Source: DATAUD01 sp036268455 (GTDB lineage: Bacteria > Verrucomicrobiota > Verrucomicrobiia > Limisphaerales > Palsa-1400). Taken from it: a stretch of DNA of 64,000 bases. Below the pieces are notes generated by a model, which saw only the letters and a program-made list of their open reading frames with translations, was not told where the DNA came from and made no database searches. The stretch spans positions 62,001-126,000 of the forward strand of contig DATAUD010000009.1 in NCBI GenBank assembly GCA_036268455.1, read 5' to 3'. Made by a program: the position numbers and the translations under genes. Positions 59,097 through 64,000 of the stretch are shown piece by piece; the first letter of the stretch is position 1; each line of letters opens with the position of its first letter.

Positions 59097-62000
59097 TGGG
59101 CCGGTTTTTTCAACGCAAGGGGGTTCGCGCGGCGCGCAAGGTTTTTCGCTGGTGCCGAATGCTCGTCTGGATTGTCTTGCTGGTGGTCGTTGGAGAACTG
59201 GCCTATCTGCATTTGGTGGGACTTCCAGATTTTCTCAAACGGCCTTTGTTGGCGAAAATACGGGACCGCGGCTTCCAAGCCCAATTTACGAACGCTCGTT
59301 TAAGCTGGGGGCCTTCGGTTGTCATCGAGAACGCCTCCTTTAGCGGGACCAATAAGTCGGGTGCGCGGCTTTCCGCGGGAACGACGGAAATACAGTTGAA
59401 TTGGGACGCCCTTCTTCATGGACGGGTGAAAATGGATTCCGTGGAAATTGTCAGCGGTTCGGCGCTGGTTCCCGTTGCCCGCCGTTACGGAAAGACGCTC
59501 TCTTTGGACAACGTTTATATAAAAATGAATGTTGCCTCCAACGATTTTGCGCGGTTCGTCGAGTGTACCGCACGGCTTCGCGGCATGCGGATTCGTGTCA
59601 ACGGAGAGGTCGGCAATATTTGGTCGTTGCGCAATTGGAAGCTGCCGCCCCGCTTGCGCGCAGGCGCCAACCATCCGCCTGAAAACCCGTTGGAGTCGGT
59701 GACCAACATCCTCGAGCAAATTCATTTCGCCCAAAACCCACGGCTCGACGTTCATTTTTTTGCGAATGGAAAGGACAGGAACACCCTGCGCGGCGAAGCC
59801 ATGTTCACGGCGCGAGGCATGGAAACGCCCTGGGGCGGCTCCGGCTTGCTTGAAGTGCGCCTGACTGCCGCGCACTTGCTCGATGCCACTAATCAGCCGG
59901 CCATGCAGGTAACTGCCGACGCGGACAGGGTCACGACACCGTGGGGATCGGGCAGGGACATATCGGTGGCGGCTTCCTTTTTCCCCGATCCAAAGATGCC
60001 TTTGAATGCCCGGCTCACCGTTTCCGCGAATGACCTGGACGCAGCCTGGCGTTCAAAATTGGGTGACAATCGCCTGCGCGCAAAGAGCGTCTCGTGGGAT
60101 GGCAAAGCTTCCCTTTCCACCACCAATTTCAAAGCGTCCGCCGTCGAGGGAATCTTGCAAGTTGCCGGAGCCGATTCGCAGTGGGGTTCGGCCGGCGCGT
60201 TTTCGCTTAAGCTGGATGCCCGGCGAACCAATGCGCCCGCGCCGCCCGACCCAACGTGGGGAGCCTGGACATTGGTCTCGCCCTACGTCTTTTCCTTCAG
60301 TCTCGCCGCAACCAACATCAACAGCCCTAAATTGCAATTCGGGGACCTGGTTCTGGACGCCACCTGGCAAGCTCCCCGGCTGGCGATTCAAAAGATCGGC
60401 GCTCGTTTGTACCATGGCCGCCTGGATGCCAGCGCTGAACTCAACGTCGCGTCCCGTGAAACACATTGCCTGGCTGCGGCTGATTTCGATCCGCACGAGG
60501 CAGCCCAATGGATGACGCCCGCGGGGCAACGATGGATTTCCCAATACACATGGAGCAATCCGCCCGCTGTCAACGCGGATATCCGAATGGTCGCCCCGCC
60601 TTGGACGAATCGGCCCGACGATTGGCGCAATGCGTTTCGCTCCAGCATTCAGATCGCCGGGGATTTTCGGGTTGGGCCTGCCTCGTTTCGCGGGATCGAG
60701 GCCACGTCAGCCAATTCGACGGTCTTTTACACCAACCGAACGTGGCATTTGCCGCGCCTTCACGCCACCCGTCCTGACGGCGAGCTTGATCTCGATTACA
60801 CCGGCAACGAGGTGACGCATGAATTTGACGTGCGCTTCGAGAGCCAGTTGAACCCGGACGATGCGATTCCATTTCTCAGTGCCGCCCAACAAAAGCTCCT
60901 GCTCCAGTCTCATTTTTCGACGCCCCCCGCCGTTCAGGGCGAATTGAGCGGTTCCTGGCGGGATCGTCAAACCATCGCCTTCACTGGGACGGTCGCGGCG
61001 AGCAATTTCACCGTTCGCGGCGAATCAATCGATGCCTTCAGCGGAAAGATCGAGTACACGAATCAACTGTTCACGGCCACCAACGTGCGCCTCGTTCAAG
61101 GATCAGGAAACCTCGAAATTCCTCTGACTTCCGCGGACTTGATTTCCCACAGAATCTTCCTAACCAACGCCCAATCCACATTAGACCCCGGAATATTGGA
61201 CCGCCAGATGGGGGCCAAGACTCCCGCGTTTTTGAAAGTCGTTCACTTCGACACCCCCCCGCGCGTCACTGCCAGCGGTTCCTTTATTTTGGGAAACCCG
61301 TTGGCGACGGATATGCGCTTTGCCGTGCAGGGCAGCAATTTTCATTGGACCAATCTTGGCGCGGACAAAATAACCGGCAACGTGCTCTGGTTGGCGCGCG
61401 ACGTTGCCCTGACCAACGTTACCGCCAGCCTTTATGATTCCGGCAGGCTCAACGGCTGGCTGGCCTTCGATTATGTGCCCAGGCACGGATCGGGGTTTCG
61501 CAGTGAATTTACCGTGAAAAACATCAGTCTTTCCTTGTTAGGGCGAAGTCTCAGCGGAAAGAACACACACGTCGCCGGAAAGCTCGATGGTTCTTTGATT
61601 CTCACCGCGCCTTCTTCCTCGAACAAACAGACATGGACGGGCCGCGGTTACGTGAACGTTCATGACGCGCTCCTCTGGCAAATCAAGATTTTTGGCATTT
61701 TCTCCCCGGTCCTCAACGCCATTGCTCCGGGCGCCGGCGACAGTCGTGCAAAGTCGGCCACCGCGAGCTTCACCATCGGGAATGGCGAAGTGGCCAGCGA
61801 CAATTTGGAGGTCCAAGCGACCGCAATGCGTCTGTTGTACCGAGGAGACATTACCATGGATAAACAGGTCAAGGGACGCGTCGAAGCCGATCTTTTGCGC
61901 AACATGCCCCTCGTCGGCGGCTTTTTGAGCCTGACGCTTTCACCCTTGAGCAAAATTTTTGAGTATGACATAAAAGGGCCGATGGACAGTCCGGTGATCA

Positions 62001-62110
62001 AGCCGCTCTACGTGCCAAAGTTTGTGATGATGCTCCTCCGCCCTTTTCACACTCTCAAAAGCATCCTGCCCGAAGCTCCGTCCGATTCGCCCCCGAAAGA
62101 GGCAAAATAA
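59096..62110 (+). CDS. AsmA-like/TamB-type large envelope protein
   Basis: A 1004-residue protein with one N-terminal helix (MLVWIVLLVVVGELAYLHLVG) and a very long beta-rich body with FTNARLSWGPSVVIENASFSG near the start and, at the end, the AsmA C-terminal signature (VNVHDALLWQIKIFGIFSPVLNAI, SATASFTIGNGEVASDNLEVQATAMRLLYRGDITMDKQVKGRVEADLL). Members bridge the periplasm and move phospholipids to the outer membrane. It is coupled to DUF4340 by a one-base overlap, extending the ABC-GldG-DUF4340 unit with a lipid-transfer-like partner. It converges with the helicase gene. Confidence 0.85.
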   Translation: MGRFFQRKGVRAARKVFRWCRMLVWIVLLVVVGELAYLHLVGLPDFLKRPLLAKIRDRGFQAQFTNARLSWGPSVVIENASFSGTNKSGARLSAGTTEIQLNWDALLHGRVKMDSVEIVSGSALVPVARRYGKTLSLDNVYIKMNVASNDFARFVECTARLRGMRIRVNGEVGNIWSLRNWKLPPRLRAGANHPPENPLESVTNILEQIHFAQNPRLDVHFFANGKDRNTLRGEAMFTARGMETPWGGSGLLEVRLTAAHLLDATNQPAMQVTADADRVTTPWGSGRDISVAASFFPDPKMPLNARLTVSANDLDAAWRSKLGDNRLRAKSVSWDGKASLSTTNFKASAVEGILQVAGADSQWGSAGAFSLKLDARRTNAPAPPDPTWGAWTLVSPYVFSFSLAATNINSPKLQFGDLVLDATWQAPRLAIQKIGARLYHGRLDASAELNVASRETHCLAAADFDPHEAAQWMTPAGQRWISQYTWSNPPAVNADIRMVAPPWTNRPDDWRNAFRSSIQIAGDFRVGPASFRGIEATSANSTVFYTNRTWHLPRLHATRPDGELDLDYTGNEVTHEFDVRFESQLNPDDAIPFLSAAQQKLLLQSHFSTPPAVQGELSGSWRDRQTIAFTGTVAASNFTVRGESIDAFSGKIEYTNQLFTATNVRLVQGSGNLEIPLTSADLISHRIFLTNAQSTLDPGILDRQMGAKTPAFLKVVHFDTPPRVTASGSFILGNPLATDMRFAVQGSNFHWTNLGADKITGNVLWLARDVALTNVTASLYDSGRLNGWLAFDYVPRHGSGFRSEFTVKNISLSLLGRSLSGKNTHVAGKLDGSLILTAPSSSNKQTWTGRGYVNVHDALLWQIKIFGIFSPVLNAIAPGAGDSRAKSATASFTIGNGEVASDNLEVQATAMRLLYRGDITMDKQVKGRVEADLLRNMPLVGGFLSLTLSPLSKIFEYDIKGPMDSPVIKPLYVPKFVMMLLRPFHTLKSILPEAPSDSPPKEAK

Positions 62111-62123
62111 TCCCACTTAACGT

Positions 62124-63356
62124 CTACCGCCTTTTTGCGGGCCCAAAGAAGTATCCGCCACGCACCCGCGCCCCTCGGACCTTGCCGGGGAACGACTGTT
62201 TCTGCCCCTGCTTCTCCTCTTCAAACAATGCGGTGTACTGGTAATCGAAATTCTCGAGTTTGACTCGCGGTATCTTTTTTCCGATGAACCGCTCGATGGC
62301 ATAGACGTGCGACCCATCCGCCGCCACCATCAATGTCAAAGCGTCGCCCGACTGCTCCGCGCGCCCGGTGCGGCCGATGCGGTGAATATAATCTTCGGGA
62401 TGCTGCGGCACGTCATAATTGACAACGTGGCTCACGTCCGCGATGTCCAGCCCTCGCGAAGCGATGTCCGTGGCTACCAAGGCCTCGTAGTGTCCGTTGC
62501 GGAACCCGCGCAGCGCGTCCTCGCGTTCCCGCTGGGTGCGATTGGAGTGAAGCACCGCCACCGCGTGCTGGTTTTTCTTCAGCAAATGCGCGATCTGGTC
62601 CGCCCGGTGCTTCGTCCGGCAAAAAATGATCACCGAGTCATATTTGATGCGCTCCAGCAATTGCAACAGCAGCGCCGTCTTCTGAGTTTCGGCAACGGGA
62701 TAAATGACGTGTTCGACGGTTTCCGCCGGGGTGCGCCTCGCGCCAATTTCAACCGTTTGCGGGTTCCGCATCGCCCATTGGATCAGCGTCGCAATCTCCG
62801 GGGGGACTGTGGCGGAAAAAAGGGAGGTGTGTCTTTCACGTGGAGTTTTCTGCACGATTCGTTTCACATCCGGCAGAAAACCCATGTCCAGCATCCGGTC
62901 CGCCTCGTCCAGCACCAAATATTTGATATGCTCAAGCTTGCAGGCCCCGCGTCCCATGTGGTCCAGCAACCGTCCGGGTGTGGCCACGATCACGTCCGCT
63001 CCCGCCCGCAACGCGTCGATCTGCTTGCCATACCCGACACCGCCGTAAAGCACCGCCGTGCGAAGATTGGTGAAGCGGGCAAAATCGCGAATCGCCGTTT
63101 CCACTTGCGCGGCCAACTCGCGCGTGGGTTCCAGGACAAGGGCGCGTGAAGCTTGTTCGTGCTGGCCAAGTTGCGACAAAATCGGCAGGGCAAAAGCCGC
63201 CGTCTTTCCCGTTCCCGTCTGCGCGCTGCCGATGACATCGTTCCCGGCCATGATCAGCGGAATGGCCCGCAATTGGATGGGCGTCGGCTCGATATACCCC
63301 ATTGCCTTCACCCCTTCGAGAATCGGCGCCGACAGTCCAAAATTTGTAAATGACAT
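62124..63356 (-). CDS. DEAD-box RNA helicase, RhlE-like
   Basis: A 410-residue ATP-dependent RNA helicase. Q motif FGLSAPILEGVKAMGYIEPTPIQ, Walker A AQTGTGKT, PTRELAAQ, DEAD motif VLDEADRMLDMGF, SAT (SLFSATVPPE) and HRIGRTGRAEQ are all visible. The basic C-terminal tail (KQGQKQSFPGKVRGARVRGG) fits RhlE. It likely helps ribosome assembly or RNA decay, often in cold. Its start is 170 bp from the BlaI-type gene, divergently. Confidence 0.95.
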   Translation of the reverse strand: MSFTNFGLSAPILEGVKAMGYIEPTPIQLRAIPLIMAGNDVIGSAQTGTGKTAAFALPILSQLGQHEQASRALVLEPTRELAAQVETAIRDFARFTNLRTAVLYGGVGYGKQIDALRAGADVIVATPGRLLDHMGRGACKLEHIKYLVLDEADRMLDMGFLPDVKRIVQKTPRERHTSLFSATVPPEIATLIQWAMRNPQTVEIGARRTPAETVEHVIYPVAETQKTALLLQLLERIKYDSVIIFCRTKHRADQIAHLLKKNQHAVAVLHSNRTQREREDALRGFRNGHYEALVATDIASRGLDIADVSHVVNYDVPQHPEDYIHRIGRTGRAEQSGDALTLMVAADGSHVYAIERFIGKKIPRVKLENFDYQYTALFEEEKQGQKQSFPGKVRGARVRGGYFFGPAKRR

Positions 63357-63481
63357 AACCTAAAATCATCTGTTTCAGCCTCTAATGCAAGCTTTGGTAT
63401 TAGGTCCAAAAGGTGGCATGTGAAAATTCTTGTTCGATCGAGGCAGGCTGCTTGATCAGCAGTATCATTTTTCCTCTTGCC

Positions 63482-63523
63482 ATCTTACAATCGTAAGATA
63501 AAGTCATCCTACAAACGTAAGAT
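63482..63523. promoter_or_regulatory. Two BlaI-type operator sites
   Basis: ATCTTACAATCGTAAGAT (63482-63499) and ATCCTACAAACGTAAGAT (63506-63523) are palindromic repeats with TAC/GTA cores and a 24-bp phase, just 6 nt before the BlaI-type start codon. This is where a dimeric BlaI/MecI/CopY-type repressor binds, so autoregulation is likely. Confidence 0.75.
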
Positions 63524-63529
63524 GGACAC

Positions 63530-63934
63530 ATGAGTTTTGAAGCAAAACGCAAAAGTGGCGGGCAGGAGCGTCCGCGAATTTCCGACGCTGAATGGACGGT
63601 GATGAAAGCGGCCTGGCAATTGGGCGCCGCCACCTCCAGGGAAATCGTCGAAAGACTGAAAAATGAGACGGATTGGAAGCCCAAGACGATCCACACGCTT
63701 TTGGGCCGGTTGGTGCAAAAAGGCGCGCTGGCGAGCGACAAGCCGGGGCGGGAATATATTTTCAAGCCTTTGGTCACGGAGCAGGAATGCCGCCTGGCTG
63801 CCAGCCGCTCGTTTTTGGCAAGGGTCTTTGACGGCGAGATCGCGCCGTTCCTCTCCTGCTTCCTGGAACGTGGAAAGCTCACACGCAAGGAAATCGCGGA
63901 ATTAAAAAGCATTTTGGAGGAAATGGATTCATGA
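63530..63934 (+). CDS. BlaI/MecI/CopY-family repressor
   Basis: A 134-residue winged-helix repressor. ISDAEWTVMKAAWQLGAATSREIVERL and DWKPKTIHTLLGRLVQKGALASDKPGREYIFKPLV are typical. In related systems an M56/BlaR1 sensor protease cleaves this repressor when beta-lactam or another signal is present. Two palindromic operator sites lie directly upstream. The stop overlaps the next start (ATGA), and the next gene starts like an M56 peptidase. Confidence 0.92.
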   Translation: MSFEAKRKSGGQERPRISDAEWTVMKAAWQLGAATSREIVERLKNETDWKPKTIHTLLGRLVQKGALASDKPGREYIFKPLVTEQECRLAASRSFLARVFDGEIAPFLSCFLERGKLTRKEIAELKSILEEMDS

Positions 63935-64000
63935 ATACATGGCTGGCCTTCGGTCAAACGGCGTTCGAATGGACGTGGAGGACTTCCCTCAGCGCGGCCG
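63931..64000 (+). CDS. Start of a probable BlaR1/M56-type sensor peptidase (partial)
   Basis: Only the first 23 codons are in the window. ATG at 63931 overlaps the BlaI-type stop (ATGA). The encoded residues begin MNTWLAFGQTAFEWTWRTSL, consistent with the first hydrophobic part of an M56-family membrane protein. The call rests on the standard BlaI-M56 gene order and coupling; the rest lies beyond the window edge. Confidence 0.55.
   Translation, partial: MNTWLAFGQTAFEWTWRTSLSAA

Noticed and set aside
1..64000. tRNA genes, rRNA genes, CRISPR arrays, prophage or transposase genes
   Set aside because: I looked for TΨC-like strings, spaced repeats and transposase motifs in the gaps and found none convincing.

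Overview
The window looks like chromosomal DNA of a high-GC, Gram-negative bacterium, most likely a Verrucomicrobiota member near Pedosphaera/Limisphaera. This is inference from gene content: a giant Reg_prop sensor kinase, Tat-exported Gfo/Idh/MocA oxidoreductase, an ebo-type gene pair, an outer-membrane TonB receptor, a GldAFG/DUF4340-type cluster and many Verrucomicrobia-like secreted unknowns. No rRNA, tRNA, CRISPR array or transposase gene was seen.

Layout. 0-5 kb: response regulator and a two-propeller sensor kinase on the minus strand. 5-7 kb: infC (TTG start) and a Tat-exported oxidoreductase. 7.1-8.2 kb: two 130-bp direct repeats around a small PH-like membrane protein; the second repeat forms the 3' end of an eboF-like phosphatase that overlaps an eboD-like sugar-phosphate cyclase (8.1-10.7 kb). 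10.7-15.1 kb: sulfate ABC transporter (sbp-cysT-cysW-cysA), divergent from an Rrf2 regulator across a perfect 11-bp inverted repeat. 15-20 kb: exported unknown, cardiolipin synthase, DinD, and a large unknown. 20.0-23.3 kb: a coherent zinc-sparing locus: folE2, a DksA-like protein that has lost zinc cysteines, cysteine-poor L33 and cysteine-free S18, a ZIP metal transporter and a Fur/Zur regulator, with a Zur/Fur-like operator. 23.3-25.8 kb: YebC, IscA/ErpA-like, HscB-like, unknown. 25.8-28.6 kb: HDOD protein, M23 peptidase, lipoprotein, a 38-residue basic protein.

28.6-29.8 kb has no convincing protein gene. It holds a cluster of DnaA-box-like 9-mers and then what looks like an approximately 860-nt standalone structured RNA with an extended -10 promoter, a closing 5'/3' helix, many hairpins and a terminator. 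I do not recognise its family. 29.8-38.4 kb: orphan DNA methyltransferase, exported protein, Agl23-like glycosyltransferase, MalQ, TonB receptor and alanine dehydrogenase (with an 11-G run). 38.5-45.2 kb: a subtilase whose GTG start overlaps the mutS stop, mutS, and a Pro/Gly-repeat secreted protein. 45.4-48.1 kb: DUF3160/HEAT-like protein.

48.1-52.6 kb: a two-gene sucrose module bracketed by 17-bp near-identical direct repeats. One protein joins a DUF4118-like membrane region and a PAS domain to a sucrose-phosphate-synthase-like GT4 enzyme; the other joins a sucrose-phosphate phosphatase to a GH100-like invertase. 52.7-62.1 kb: HtrA protease, then ABC ATPase, permease, GldG-like, DUF4340 and AsmA-like proteins in one tight run. 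62.1-64 kb: RhlE-type DEAD helicase, then a BlaI-type repressor with two operator sites and the start of a BlaR1/M56-type partner cut by the window edge.

The strongest leads are the unassigned large RNA, the zinc-sparing locus, and the repeat-bracketed sucrose module with sensor domains on a biosynthetic enzyme.
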